Of a stretch of 64,000 nt of DNA, positions 43,536 to 52,919 are shown in pieces. The stretch covers positions 240,342 to 304,341 of the forward strand of contig NZ_MRST01000026.1 in the NCBI RefSeq assembly GCF_001902145.1, given 5' to 3'. The notes below the pieces were generated by a model, which made no database searches, was not told the DNA's origin, and worked only from the letters and a program-made list of their open reading frames with translations. A program made the position numbers and the translations under genes. The stretch's first letter is position 1. The number at the start of each line of letters is the position of its first letter. This DNA is from Pseudomonas fluorescens. GTDB lineage: Bacteria > Pseudomonadota > Gammaproteobacteria > Pseudomonadales > Pseudomonadaceae.

Positions 43536-45812
43536 CTATTTGCGCACCAGGCGCAGGCCATTGAACACCACCAGCAGGCTCACGCCCATGTCGGCGAAGA
43601 CCGCCATCCACATGGTCGCCATGCCCATGAATGTGACGGCCAGGAAGATCGCCTTGATCACCAGCGCCAGGGCGATGTTCTGCTTGAGGATACTCGACGT
43701 TTGCCGCGACAACCGAATGAAAGCCGGAATCTTGCGCAAATCATCGTCCATCAGCGCCACGTCGGCGGTCTCGATAGCGGTGTCGGTGCCCGCTGCGGCC
43801 ATGGCAAAGCCGATCTCGGCACGGGCCAGGGCCGGGGCGTCGTTGATACCGTCACCGACCATGCCTACCCGATGGCCCTGGCCATAGAGGGTTTCGATGG
43901 CTTGCAGTTTGTCGGTGGGCAACAGATCGCCCTGGGCCTGGTCGATACCGACCTGGGCCGCAATGGCCTGGGCGGTGTGGGTGTTGTCGCCGGTGAGCAT
44001 CAGGGTCTTGATGCCCAGGTCGTGCAATTGCTGGATGGCTTCGCGACTGCTCTCCTTGACCGTGTCGGCCACGGCAAACAGCGCCAGCGGGCCGGACTTG
44101 TCCAACAGCAGCACCACGGACTTGCCTTGTTTTTCCAAGGCGAAAAGTTTTTCTTCCAGCGCCTCGGAACACAGGCCGAGGTCTTCCACCAGGCGGTGGT
44201 TACCCAGGTGATAGGTCTGGCCGTTGATATCACCACGCACACCGCGCCCGGCCAGGGCCTCGAAGTTATCCACAGCGTGAGTCGACAGGTTTTTATCCAC
44301 AGCCGCGTTGGCAATCGCCAGGGACACCGGGTGATCGGAACGCGATGCCAAGCTGGCAGCCAGGGCAGGCGCACTGTCTTCGATGTTCGGGAAGAGCGGC
44401 AGGTAGTCGGTTTGCACCGGTTTGCCGTGGGTGATGGTGCCGGTCTTGTCGAGGGCCAGGTAGTCGAGCTTGTAGCCGCCCTCCAGGTACACGCCGCCTT
44501 TGATCAGGATGCCTTTGCGCGCCGCCGCTGCCAGGCCGCTGACAATGGTCACCGGGGTGGAGATCACCAAGGCACAAGGGCAGGCCACCACCAGCAGCAC
44601 GAGGGCGCGGTAGATCCAGTCAAACCACACGCCCGCCATGAACAGCGGCGCAATTACCGCCACACCGAGGGCAAACAGGAAGACGGCCGGGGTGTAGACC
44701 TTGGAGAAACTGTCGACAAACCGCTGGGTCGGTGCGCGTGCACCTTGAGCCTGTTCCACGGCGTGGATGATCCGCGCCAGCGTGGAGTTGTTGGCCGCGG
44801 CGGTGACCTTGTACTCCAGGGAGCCGGCCTGGTTGATGGTGCCGGCAAACACTTTATCGCCCACGGTTTTTTCGATCGGCAGGCTTTCCCCGGTGATCGG
44901 TGCCTGATCAATGGTGGACTGGCCGGCCGTGACTTCACCGTCGAGGCCGATGCGCTCGCCGGGCTTTACCCGCACAATCGCGCCAAGATCAATGCTTTTG
45001 ACTTCCTGTTCCAACCAGGAGCCGTCGGCCTGGCGCACCGTGGCCTGTTCCGGGGTCATCTGCATCAGGCCGCTGATGGCGTTGCGCGCCCGGTCCAGGG
45101 ACTTGGCCTCGATCAACTCGGCCACGGTGAACAGGAACATCACCATCGCCGCTTCCGGCCACTGGCCAATCAGGATCGCGCCCGTCACCGCGATGCTCAT
45201 CAAGGCATTGATATTGAGGTTGAAGTTCTTCAGGGCGATCCAGCCCTTTTTGTAGGTGGTAAGGCCGCCGCTGAGGATCGACACCAACGCTACCAGCGCG
45301 ATTACCCAGGTGGGCGCCACGCCAGTGAAGTGCAACACCTCGGCCCCCAGGGCACCCACGCCAGATACTGCCAATGGCCACCAATGTTTCTTGGCGGGCG
45401 GGGCAGCGGCGGGGCTGCCTTCTTCGATAGGGTCGGCCTGCATGCCGATGGACTTGATCGCATCGATGATCGGCGCTGTGCTCGGCAGGTCATGGGTGAC
45501 GCCAAGGATGCGGTTGATCAGGTTGAATTCCAGTTGCTGCACGCCAACGAGCTTGCCCAGCTTGTTCTGGATCAGCGTCTGCTCGGTAGGGCAGTCCATG
45601 GCTTCGATGCGGAAGGTGCTCAGGCGCGAGCCGGCGGTGGGCGCCTCGCTCAGGGTCACGATGGCAGGCCCGGCAGCGCCGGAGCAGCAGGAGCCGGAAT
45701 GGCCGTGGTTATCCACAGGCGTGAGTTTGGCTGGCCCATGGTCATGTTTGTGATCATGAGCGTGGTCGTGCTTGTGGTCGTGCTTGTGCGGGGTATGAAT
45801 GGAATGGCTCAT
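43536..45812 (-). CDS. cadA: Cadmium/zinc/lead-exporting P1B-type ATPase CadA
   Basis: The 758-residue ion pump starts at 45812 (MSHSIHTPHK). A His/Asp-rich tail (HDHKHDHAHDHKHDH, about 11-25) and a Cys-Cys pair precede a heavy-metal domain with MDCPTEQ. The membrane CPC motif is in ACPCALVIS, the phosphorylation site is DKTGT, and the ATP hinge is GDGINDAPAL. It expels soft divalent metals into the periplasm. It is divergent from cadR across a MerR-type operator. Confidence 0.93.
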   Translation of the reverse strand: MSHSIHTPHKHDHKHDHAHDHKHDHGPAKLTPVDNHGHSGSCCSGAAGPAIVTLSEAPTAGSRLSTFRIEAMDCPTEQTLIQNKLGKLVGVQQLEFNLINRILGVTHDLPSTAPIIDAIKSIGMQADPIEEGSPAAAPPAKKHWWPLAVSGVGALGAEVLHFTGVAPTWVIALVALVSILSGGLTTYKKGWIALKNFNLNINALMSIAVTGAILIGQWPEAAMVMFLFTVAELIEAKSLDRARNAISGLMQMTPEQATVRQADGSWLEQEVKSIDLGAIVRVKPGERIGLDGEVTAGQSTIDQAPITGESLPIEKTVGDKVFAGTINQAGSLEYKVTAAANNSTLARIIHAVEQAQGARAPTQRFVDSFSKVYTPAVFLFALGVAVIAPLFMAGVWFDWIYRALVLLVVACPCALVISTPVTIVSGLAAAARKGILIKGGVYLEGGYKLDYLALDKTGTITHGKPVQTDYLPLFPNIEDSAPALAASLASRSDHPVSLAIANAAVDKNLSTHAVDNFEALAGRGVRGDINGQTYHLGNHRLVEDLGLCSEALEEKLFALEKQGKSVVLLLDKSGPLALFAVADTVKESSREAIQQLHDLGIKTLMLTGDNTHTAQAIAAQVGIDQAQGDLLPTDKLQAIETLYGQGHRVGMVGDGINDAPALARAEIGFAMAAAGTDTAIETADVALMDDDLRKIPAFIRLSRQTSSILKQNIALALVIKAIFLAVTFMGMATMWMAVFADMGVSLLVVFNGLRLVRK

Positions 45813-45843
45813 CAGGTCGCGTCCGTAAAGGTGCCTGTTGCCA

Positions 45844-45874
45844 AGTAAAGACCCTGTAGCCACTATAGGGTCAA
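45844..45874 (-). promoter_or_regulatory. CadR-controlled cadA promoter/operator
   Basis: On the minus strand the -35 TTGACC (45869-45874) and -10 TTTACT (45844-45849) are 19 bases apart, the over-long spacing typical of MerR-type promoters. A near-perfect dyad fills the spacer: GACCCTGTAG and CTATAGGGTC (45850-45872), 9 of 10 positions paired. Confidence 0.85.
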
Positions 45875-45897
45875 GCACCCATTTGGAGATTGCTGCG

Positions 45898-46338
45898 ATG
45901 AAGATCGGCGAACTGGCCAAACTCACCGATTGCCCGGTGGAAACCATCCGTTATTACGAGAAGGAAAGCCTGCTGCCGCCCCCGGCACGCACCGACGGCA
46001 ACTACCGCGTGTACACCCAGGCGCACACCGAGCGGCTGACCTTTATCCGCAACTGCCGCAGCCTGGACATGACCCTCGAAGAGATCCGCAGCCTGCTGGG
46101 GCTGCGCGACAGTCCCCAGGACCAGTGCGAAAGCGTGAATGCGTTGATCGACGAGCATATCCATCATGTGAAAGCGCGGATCGACGGATTGCTGGCCTTG
46201 CAGGAGCAACTGCTGGACCTGCGCCAACGTTGCGGCGGTGGGAACCAGTGCGGGATCCTGCAGCAGTTGGAAGTCAGCGGAGGGGTTGCGGCCAGCGAGG
46301 CAGAACCTTCACATGTAGGCCGCAGCCACGGCCACTAA
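45898..46338 (+). CDS. cadR: MerR-family cadmium/lead regulator CadR
   Basis: The 146-residue activator has an N-terminal MerR HTH (MKIGELAKLTDCPVETIRYYEKE), a dimerisation helix (about 80-120) and a metal loop with Cys in CGGGNQC. Cys77-like DQCESVN also fits the CadR/PbrR group. A C-terminal His-containing tail (HVGRSHGH) is present. Start 45898 gives the standard N-terminus. It regulates cadA and probably itself. Confidence 0.92.
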   Translation: MKIGELAKLTDCPVETIRYYEKESLLPPPARTDGNYRVYTQAHTERLTFIRNCRSLDMTLEEIRSLLGLRDSPQDQCESVNALIDEHIHHVKARIDGLLALQEQLLDLRQRCGGGNQCGILQQLEVSGGVAASEAEPSHVGRSHGH

Positions 46339-46360
46339 ACTAAAGCGAACGCGCAACCCA

Positions 46361-46449
46361 TGTGGGAGCTGGCTTGCCTGCGATAGCAGTGGACCAGCAA
46401 CATTGATGTCGCCTGATACTCCGCCATCGCAGGCAAGCCAGCTCCCACA
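46361..46449. repeat. Type-B REPIN
   Basis: Inverted type-B arms lie between the convergent cadR and thyA genes. The spacer contains ATCGCAGG-type ends matching the restored REPIN at 7659-8284. Confidence 0.88.
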
Positions 46450-46470
46450 GTTTCTGACCAAGACAGGCTG

Positions 46471-47304
46471 TTAGATCGCCACTTCTGCCTTGATGCTTGG
46501 GTCGGCGTCGTAACCCACGATTTCAAAGTCTTCGAACTTGTAGTCGTAGATCGACGCAGGCTTACGCTTGATCACCAGTTCCGGCAGTTTTTTCGGCGTA
46601 CGCGCCAACTGGGTCTGGATCTGTTCCATGTGGTTGCTGTAGGCGTGGGTGTCGCCTGTGGTGACGATGATCTCGTGGGGGATCAGGTCGCATTGCTGGG
46701 CCAGCATGTGGGTCAGCAACGCCAGCGCAGCGGTGTTGTACGGCAGGCCCAGGAATACGTCGGAGCTGCGGATATACAACTGCATCGACAGATGGCCGTC
46801 ATGCACAAACGCCTGGTACAGCAAGTGGCACGGCGGCAGGGCTTGCTTGCCGTTACGCGCGTTTTCCTGCGGGCTCTGGGTTTCGTCCGGCAGGTATTCG
46901 ACGTTCCAGCCGTGGAACAGGATGCGACGGCTGTTGGGGTTGGTCTTGAGCGTGTGCACCATGTAATCGATCTGGTTGATCGTGCCGCCGTCCTTGGTCG
47001 GCCAGGCGGTCCACTGCTCGCCGTAGACCGGGCCCAGGTCGCCGTCTTCGGTGGCCCACTCATCCCAGATCTTCACGCCATTTTCGTTGAGCCACTTGAT
47101 GTTGGTGTTGCCGCTCAACATCCAGATCAGTTCGTTGGCGATGCTTTTGAAGTGCAGCTTCTTGGTGGTCAGCAGCGGGAAGCCTTCGGCCAGGTTATGC
47201 CGATACTGACGCGCAAACACAGCCTTGGTGCCGGTGCCCGTGCGGTCGCCCTTGGTCAGGCCATTGGTCACGACGTCCTGCAGCAGTTCGAGATATTGCT
47301 TCAT
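46471..47304 (-). CDS. thyA: Thymidylate synthase ThyA
   Basis: It methylates dUMP to dTMP using methylenetetrahydrofolate. The 277 residues (E. coli: 264) start MKQYLELLQDVV. The catalytic Cys is in ALPPCHLLYQ, and RIILFHGW-type and SSDVFLGLPYNTA blocks are present. It lies 51 bases after lgt on the same strand. I consider a 15-codon longer read unlikely. Confidence 0.96.
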   Translation of the reverse strand: MKQYLELLQDVVTNGLTKGDRTGTGTKAVFARQYRHNLAEGFPLLTTKKLHFKSIANELIWMLSGNTNIKWLNENGVKIWDEWATEDGDLGPVYGEQWTAWPTKDGGTINQIDYMVHTLKTNPNSRRILFHGWNVEYLPDETQSPQENARNGKQALPPCHLLYQAFVHDGHLSMQLYIRSSDVFLGLPYNTAALALLTHMLAQQCDLIPHEIIVTTGDTHAYSNHMEQIQTQLARTPKKLPELVIKRKPASIYDYKFEDFEIVGYDADPSIKAEVAI

Positions 47305-47355
47305 GTTTTTACCCGTATCGTTGAAGCCAAGACCTCCTGGTCTTGGCATTCGAAT

Positions 47356-48168
47356 TTAAAGCGCGGCGTTCTTCAGCGGCTGCGGGCGATTGTACGCCCA
47401 CCACAGCATGCCCAGGCCCGCCAGGATCATCGGCAAGCTAAGCACTTGCCCCATGGTCAGCCAGCCCCATGCCAGGTAGCCCAACTGCGCATCCGGTACC
47501 CGTACGAATTCGACGATAAAGCGGAAAATCCCGTAGAACAGCGCGAACATGCCCGACACGGCCATGGTTGGGCGTGGCTTGCGCGAGAAGATATAGAGAA
47601 TAAGGAACAGCGCCACACCTTCCAACGCGAACTGGTACAGCTGCGACGGGTGGCGCGGCAGTTGCGCCGGGTCGCTGAACGGCGGGAACACCATCGCCCA
47701 CGGTACGTCGGTCGGCTTGCCCCACAGCTCGGCGTTGATAAAGTTACCAATGCGCCCGGCGCCCAGGCCGATCGGCACGAAGGGGGCGACGAAATCCATC
47801 AGTTGGAAGAACGACTTGCCATTGCGCCGGCCAAACCACCAAGCGGCAATCATCACGCCGATAAACCCACCGTGGAACGCCATGCCGCCCTTCCACACTT
47901 CGAAGATCAGGGTCGGGTTGGCGAGATATGCAGACAGGTCGTAGAACAGCACATACCCCAGGCGCCCGCCGACGATCACGCCCATCGACATCCAGAACAC
48001 CATGTCGGAGAGCTTCTCCTTGGTCCAGGTCGGGTCGAAACGGTTCAGGCGCCGGGAAGCCAGCAGCCAGGCACCGCCGATGCCGATCAGGTACATCAAC
48101 CCGTACCAATGGATTTTCAGCGGACCGATGGCCAGCGCCACCGGGTCGATCTGCGGGTAAGGCAGCAT
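47356..48168 (-). CDS. lgt: Prolipoprotein diacylglyceryl transferase Lgt
   Basis: It adds diacylglycerol to the lipobox Cys of prelipoproteins in the inner membrane. The 270-residue protein has about seven membrane segments and the Lgt signature GRIGNFINAELWG. RHPSQLYQ and FHGGFIG are further conserved blocks. It is upstream of thyA in the same operon. Confidence 0.96.
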   Translation of the reverse strand: MLPYPQIDPVALAIGPLKIHWYGLMYLIGIGGAWLLASRRLNRFDPTWTKEKLSDMVFWMSMGVIVGGRLGYVLFYDLSAYLANPTLIFEVWKGGMAFHGGFIGVMIAAWWFGRRNGKSFFQLMDFVAPFVPIGLGAGRIGNFINAELWGKPTDVPWAMVFPPFSDPAQLPRHPSQLYQFALEGVALFLILYIFSRKPRPTMAVSGMFALFYGIFRFIVEFVRVPDAQLGYLAWGWLTMGQVLSLPMILAGLGMLWWAYNRPQPLKNAAL

Positions 48169-48384
48169 TGCGACTCCTCGTTAAAACATTTAGTCATGAC
48201 GCACCGGACCATGCCGATGTGCGATTAAGCCTGCGTTACAGCTGCGAGATCAAATTAAGAAGTTCACATACACACCAAACAGCCCGGCATGTTAACGGAT
48301 GAGAGGCGCTCGGCCCAACTTCGAGACGATGGAACACCTGCGCGTCTGTGGGTAGAGTGGCAAAAACACAAAAGGGGTCACCCG

Positions 48385-49131
48385 ATGTGCCTGATTGTTT
48401 TCGCCTGGCGACCGGGCCATGCCCAACCGCTGATCGTCGCGGCCAACCGCGATGAGTTCTACGCCCGCCCCAGCCTGCCACTGGCTCAATGGGCGGATGC
48501 GCCGCAGGTCTATGCCGGTCGCGATCAGGAAGCGGGAGGTACGTGGCTTGGGGTGAACGCCGATGGCCGCTTTGCCGCCCTGACCAACATCCGCGACCCG
48601 CACCAGCCACCGGCGCGCAGGTCTCGTGGCGAGCTGGTCGCGCGGTTTCTCAGTGGTTCGCTGCCGATTGAAGATTATTTAGCCGATGTGAATGGACGCT
48701 CGATTGAATATGCCGGGTTCAACCTGCTGGTGGGCACGCGGGATGAGCTGTGGCACTACAACGCCAACGACACCGAACCGACGCGGTTGAAGGCTGGGGT
48801 GTACGGGTTGTCCAATGCCGGGCTGGATACGCCCTGGCCGAAGTTGGTGAAAACCAAGGCGGCGTTCAGCACAGTGCTGGAAAACCCCGAGCCTGAGGCA
48901 CTGCTGGGAATTCTCAGCGACCCGCAGACTGCCCCGTTTGCTGAACTGCCGGACACCGGCGTAGGCCTGGCGACCGAAAGCCTGCTGTCGAGCGTGTTTA
49001 TCGCCAGCCCCAGTTATGGGACACGGGCGAGCACAGCGCTGATTGTGAATGCCGATGGGACGCGCAGGATGCTGGAGCGTAGTTTTGGCCCGCACGGTGG
49101 GCGGCTGGGTGAGGTCGAAATCAACCTGTAG
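48385..49131 (+). CDS. NRDE-family (TANGO2-like) protein
   Basis: The 248-residue protein starts at 48385 (MCLIVFAWRPGHAQPLIVAANRDE) behind an AGGGG site; a 96-base longer read has no such site. The NRDE motif, with Cys2 as a possible N-terminal nucleophile after Met removal, defines the family. Its biochemical role is not established. The TAG stop is formed by the first bases of a REPIN. Confidence 0.88.
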   Translation: MCLIVFAWRPGHAQPLIVAANRDEFYARPSLPLAQWADAPQVYAGRDQEAGGTWLGVNADGRFAALTNIRDPHQPPARRSRGELVARFLSGSLPIEDYLADVNGRSIEYAGFNLLVGTRDELWHYNANDTEPTRLKAGVYGLSNAGLDTPWPKLVKTKAAFSTVLENPEPEALLGILSDPQTAPFAELPDTGVGLATESLLSSVFIASPSYGTRASTALIVNADGTRRMLERSFGPHGGRLGEVEINL

Positions 49132-49226
49132 GAGCGAGCTTGCTCGCGAAAAACCTGAGAACGCCGCGGGAATTCAGGCTTCCCGCGTTATCGTTGACGT
49201 TCTTCGCGAGCAAGCTCGCTCCTACA
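49127..49226. repeat. Type-A REPIN supplying stop codons of both neighbours
   Basis: Type-A arms with the A2 spacer lie between two convergent genes. The TAG at 49129-49131 ends the NRDE gene, and the TAG on the other strand at 49222-49224 ends ptsP. Both are the TAG of the REP consensus TGTAGG. Confidence 0.92.
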
Positions 49227-51501
49227 GGGTTTTGGCCGAGGCCGGGTTGATCATCCGGGTCAACCCCAGGTTCTTCAGCGCCAATTGCAGCGAGCTGTGG
49301 ATAACTTGCGGGTTGTCGATGGTCATCAACTCGGCGAGCAAATCCTTGGCCCTGCTCAATTCCACCTGGCGCAGCATCCACTTCACTTTCGGCAAGTTGG
49401 TGGCGTTCATCGACAGGCTGTCAAAGCCCATCGCCATCAACAGCACCGCCGCCGCCGGGTCGCCGGCCATTTCGCCGCAGATACTCACCGGCTTGCCTTC
49501 GGCATGGGCGTCGCGCACTACGTGTTGCAGCGCTTGCAGAACCGCCGGGTGCAGGTAGTCGTAGAGGTCGGCCACCCGTGGGTTGTTACGGTCCACGGCC
49601 AGCAGGTACTGGGTCAGGTCGTTGGAGCCTACCGACAGGAAGTCCACCTGCCGCGCCAGTTCCTTGGCCTGGTACACCGCCGCCGGGATTTCGATCATCA
49701 CGCCAATCGGCGGCATCGGCACATCGGCGCCTTCGTCGCGCACTTCGCCCCAGGCACGGTGGATCAGGTGCAGGGCTTCTTCCAGTTCATGGGTGCCGGA
49801 GATCATCGGCAGCAGGATACGCAGGTTGTTCAAGCCCTCGCTGGCCTTGAGCATGGCGCGGGTCTGGACGAGGAAGATTTCGGGATGGTCGAGGGTAACG
49901 CGGATGCCACGCCAGCCAAGGAAGGGGTTGTCTTCCTTGATCGGGAAATAGGACAGTGACTTGTCGCCGCCAATGTCCAGGCTGCGCATCGTCACCGGTA
50001 ACGGGTGGAAGGCTTGCAGTTGCTCGCGATAAATCGCCAGCTGCTCCTTCTCGCTCGGGAAACGCTGGTTGATCATGAACGGCACTTCGGTGCGGTACAG
50101 CCCCACCCCTTCGGCGCCGCGTTGTTGCGCACGGGCTACATCCGCCAGCAGGCCGGTGTTGACCAGCAGCGGTACGCGGTGGCCGTCGGGGGTGACACAC
50201 GGCAGCTCGCGTAGCGAATCCAGGCCCTGGGCCAGTTGCTTCTCTTCTTCCACCACCTCGGCGTATTGCTTGCGCAGTACGTCGCTGGGGTTGGTGAACA
50301 CCTCGCCGCGATGCCCGTCGACGATCATGTCGATGCCATCGACCTTGGAATACGGCAGGTCCACCAAGCCCATCACCGTCGGGATACCCATGGCCCGGGC
50401 CAGGATCGCCACGTGGGAGTTACCCGAACCCAGTACAGAGACCAGGCCCACCAGCTTGCCTTCAGGCACTTCGCCAAGCTGGGTGGCGGTCAATTCTTCA
50501 CTGACAAGGATGGTGTTATCGGGGAAGACCATGTTGGTGCTGCGGTCTTCCTGCAAGTACGCCAACAGACGGCGACCCAGGTCGCGCACATCCGATGCCC
50601 GCTCGCGCAGGTAGGCGTCGTCCATCATTTCGAAACGGTTGACGTGATCGGTGACCACCTGGCGCAACGCGCCCTGGGCCCACTGGCCGGTCTTGATCAC
50701 GGTCTTGACTTCGTTACCCAGGGACGCGTCGTCGAGCATCATCTGGTACACATCGAACAGCGCACGCTCTTCGGGGCGCAACTGGGTCGCCAGCTTGGTC
50801 GACAGGTTGCGCATGTCGGCGCGCACGCCTTCGAGGGCGGTCTTGAACAGTTTGATCTCGGCGTCGATGTCACTGACGCTCTTGTCCGGCACCACATCGA
50901 GGTCGGCTGGCGGCAGCATGACCACCGCGGTACCCACCGCGGCGCCTGGCGAACCCGGTACGCCGACGAACTTGGCTTCCTGGATGCCTTTGCCCTGGCG
51001 CCCCAGTCCGCGAATCGAGCCAGTCGCTTCGGCATGGGCGATAACCCCGGCCAGTTGCGCGCTCATGGTCACCAGGAAGGCTTCTTCGCCTTCGTCGAAC
51101 TGGCGACGCTCTTTTTGCTGGATGACCAACACGCCGACAACACGGCGGTGGTGAATGATCGGTGCGCCAAGGAACGAGGCGTAGCGCTCTTCACCGGTTT
51201 CGGCAAAGTAGCGATAACGCGGGTGATCGGCCGCGTTCTCGAGGTTAAGGGGTTCTTCACGCGTCCCCACCAGGCCCACCAGACCTTCATTGGGCGCCAT
51301 GCTGACCTTGCCGATGGAGCGCTTGTTCAAGCCCTCCGTGGCCATCAGCACAAAACGGTTGGTCTCGGGGTCCAGCAGGTAAACCGAGCAGACCTGGCTG
51401 CCCATGGCTTCCTTGACGCGCAACACAATAATCCCCAACGCCGCCTTGAGATCCTTGGCGGAGTTAACTTCCTGGACGATCTTGCGCAGCGTATTGAGCA
51501 T
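49222..51501 (-). CDS. ptsP: Phosphoenolpyruvate-protein phosphotransferase PtsP (EI-Ntr)
   Basis: The 759-residue first enzyme of the nitrogen PTS passes phosphate from PEP to NPr. An N-terminal GAF domain (about 1-150) senses small ligands. The EI part follows, with the phospho-His in GSGNSHVAILARAMG and the PEP-binding domain containing LLPMISG and GVMIEIPAAV. The stop lies inside a REPIN. rppH is 22 bases upstream on the same strand. Confidence 0.97.
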   Translation of the reverse strand: MLNTLRKIVQEVNSAKDLKAALGIIVLRVKEAMGSQVCSVYLLDPETNRFVLMATEGLNKRSIGKVSMAPNEGLVGLVGTREEPLNLENAADHPRYRYFAETGEERYASFLGAPIIHHRRVVGVLVIQQKERRQFDEGEEAFLVTMSAQLAGVIAHAEATGSIRGLGRQGKGIQEAKFVGVPGSPGAAVGTAVVMLPPADLDVVPDKSVSDIDAEIKLFKTALEGVRADMRNLSTKLATQLRPEERALFDVYQMMLDDASLGNEVKTVIKTGQWAQGALRQVVTDHVNRFEMMDDAYLRERASDVRDLGRRLLAYLQEDRSTNMVFPDNTILVSEELTATQLGEVPEGKLVGLVSVLGSGNSHVAILARAMGIPTVMGLVDLPYSKVDGIDMIVDGHRGEVFTNPSDVLRKQYAEVVEEEKQLAQGLDSLRELPCVTPDGHRVPLLVNTGLLADVARAQQRGAEGVGLYRTEVPFMINQRFPSEKEQLAIYREQLQAFHPLPVTMRSLDIGGDKSLSYFPIKEDNPFLGWRGIRVTLDHPEIFLVQTRAMLKASEGLNNLRILLPMISGTHELEEALHLIHRAWGEVRDEGADVPMPPIGVMIEIPAAVYQAKELARQVDFLSVGSNDLTQYLLAVDRNNPRVADLYDYLHPAVLQALQHVVRDAHAEGKPVSICGEMAGDPAAAVLLMAMGFDSLSMNATNLPKVKWMLRQVELSRAKDLLAELMTIDNPQVIHSSLQLALKNLGLTRMINPASAKTL

Positions 51502-51523
51502 GGCTCGGGGTCGAACTCCGTCG

Positions 51524-52003
51524 TCAGTCGCGCGCTAAAAGGCGCGGGGCAAGCTCTTTGAGAGCGCGACGATAAACCTCGCGCTTGAATGTCACCACCT
51601 GGCCCAACGGATACCAATAGCTGACCCAGCGCCAGCCATCGAACTCCGGTTTACCGGTCAAATCCATCCGCACCCGCTGCTCGTTGGAGATCAGGCGCAA
51701 AAGAAACCATTTCTGCTTCTGGCCGATGCACAGCGGTTGGCTGTGGGTACGCACCAGGCGTTGCGGCAAACGATAGCGCAACCAGCCACGGGTACAGGCC
51801 AGTATTTGCACATCTTCGCGCTCAAGGCCGACTTCTTCGTTCAACTCACGGTACAAGGCGTCTTCAGGGGTTTCGTCGGGGTTGATTCCACCTTGGGGAA
51901 ACTGCCAGGCATCTTGGTTGATTCGGCGAGCCCATAGCACCTGTCCGGCATCATTCGTCAGAATAATGCCGACATTAGGACGGAAACCATCGGGGTCGAT
52001 CAC
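51524..52003 (-). CDS. rppH: RNA pyrophosphohydrolase RppH (Nudix)
   Basis: It removes pyrophosphate from the 5' end of mRNA and starts decay. The 159-residue read from GTG at 52003 (MIDPDGFRPNVGIIL) is standard and has GAGG upstream; the open frame runs 20 codons further. The Nudix box is GGINPDETPEDALYRELNEEVG. It is followed by ptsP, the same order as in other proteobacteria. Confidence 0.95.
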   Translation of the reverse strand: MIDPDGFRPNVGIILTNDAGQVLWARRINQDAWQFPQGGINPDETPEDALYRELNEEVGLEREDVQILACTRGWLRYRLPQRLVRTHSQPLCIGQKQKWFLLRLISNEQRVRMDLTGKPEFDGWRWVSYWYPLGQVVTFKREVYRRALKELAPRLLARD

Positions 52004-52146
52004 GGCAACAACCTCGCAAACGCATGTCGCCGCATTGTTCCACAAAGGTTGTTCCAGCGGCAACGAGGCTTCTTACCTTATGTGCACTCTTGTGAAAAGA
52101 CCGTATTCTGGACGCCTTTTTACAGACTTTTCAGCGAGTAACTGCA

Positions 52147-52803
52147 ATGCGCCTGGCTTTATTCGACTTGGACAATACCCTTCTTGGCGGTGACAGCGAC
52201 CACGCCTGGGGCGATTACCTGTGTGAACGCGGGATTCTCGACGCGGTAGCCTACAAGGCCCGCAACGACGAGTTCTACCAGGACTACCTGGCCGGCGCGC
52301 TGGATAACGCCGCCTACTTGAACTTCTGCCTGGAAATCCTCGGCCGCACCGAGATGGCCCAGCTGGACGCGTGGCACAACGACTACATGCGCGACTGCAT
52401 CGAGCCCATCATGCTCCCCAAGGCCGTTGAACTGCTGGCCAAGCACCGCGCCGCCGGTGACAAGCTGGTGATCATCACCGCCACCAACCGCTTCGTCACC
52501 GCGCCGATTGCCGAACGCCTGGGCGTCGAGACCCTGATCGCCACCGAATGCGAAATGGTGGATGGCCGCTATACCGGGCGCAGCACCGATGTGCCGTGCT
52601 TTCGCGAGGGCAAGGTGACGCGCTTGAACCGTTGGTTGGAAGAGACGGGGTATAGCCTGGAGGGCAGCTACTTCTATAGCGACTCGATGAATGATTTGCC
52701 GTTGTTGGAGCAGGTGACGCATCCGGTGGCAGTGGACCCGGACCCGAATTTGCGCGCTGAGGCTGAGAAGCGTGGCTGGCCGGTGATTACACTGCGCAGC
52801 TGA
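52147..52803 (+). CDS. HAD-IB family hydrolase
   Basis: The 218-residue protein has the HAD motif I LALFDLDNTLLGGD at the N-terminus, motif II ITATNRF and motif IV SDSMNDLPLLE. It resembles the SerB-like HAD-IB group with a helical cap. The substrate is unknown. It is divergent from rppH. Confidence 0.9.
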   Translation: MRLALFDLDNTLLGGDSDHAWGDYLCERGILDAVAYKARNDEFYQDYLAGALDNAAYLNFCLEILGRTEMAQLDAWHNDYMRDCIEPIMLPKAVELLAKHRAAGDKLVIITATNRFVTAPIAERLGVETLIATECEMVDGRYTGRSTDVPCFREGKVTRLNRWLEETGYSLEGSYFYSDSMNDLPLLEQVTHPVAVDPDPNLRAEAEKRGWPVITLRS

Positions 52804-52814
52804 CCGACTTCACC

Positions 52815-52914
52815 TGTAGGAGCGAGCTTGCTCGCGAAAATCGTCAACGATGACGCGGTCATCCTGAATGAACGCGGCGCCCTTGAGTTTTTCGCGAGCA
52901 AGCTCGCTCCTACA
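52815..52914. repeat. Type-A REPIN (A2, inverted orientation)
   Basis: Type-A arms carry a spacer in the opposite orientation to that at 49127. It lies between the convergent HAD and DUF2269 genes. Confidence 0.88.
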
Positions 52915-52919
52915 GGGAA

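Noticed and set aside
43407..45848. An open frame of more than 800 codons antisense to cadA
   Set aside because: It is the mirror of a high-GC gene: His/Gly/Arg-rich composition, no recognisable domain and no ribosome site. CadA on the other strand has all P-type ATPase motifs.
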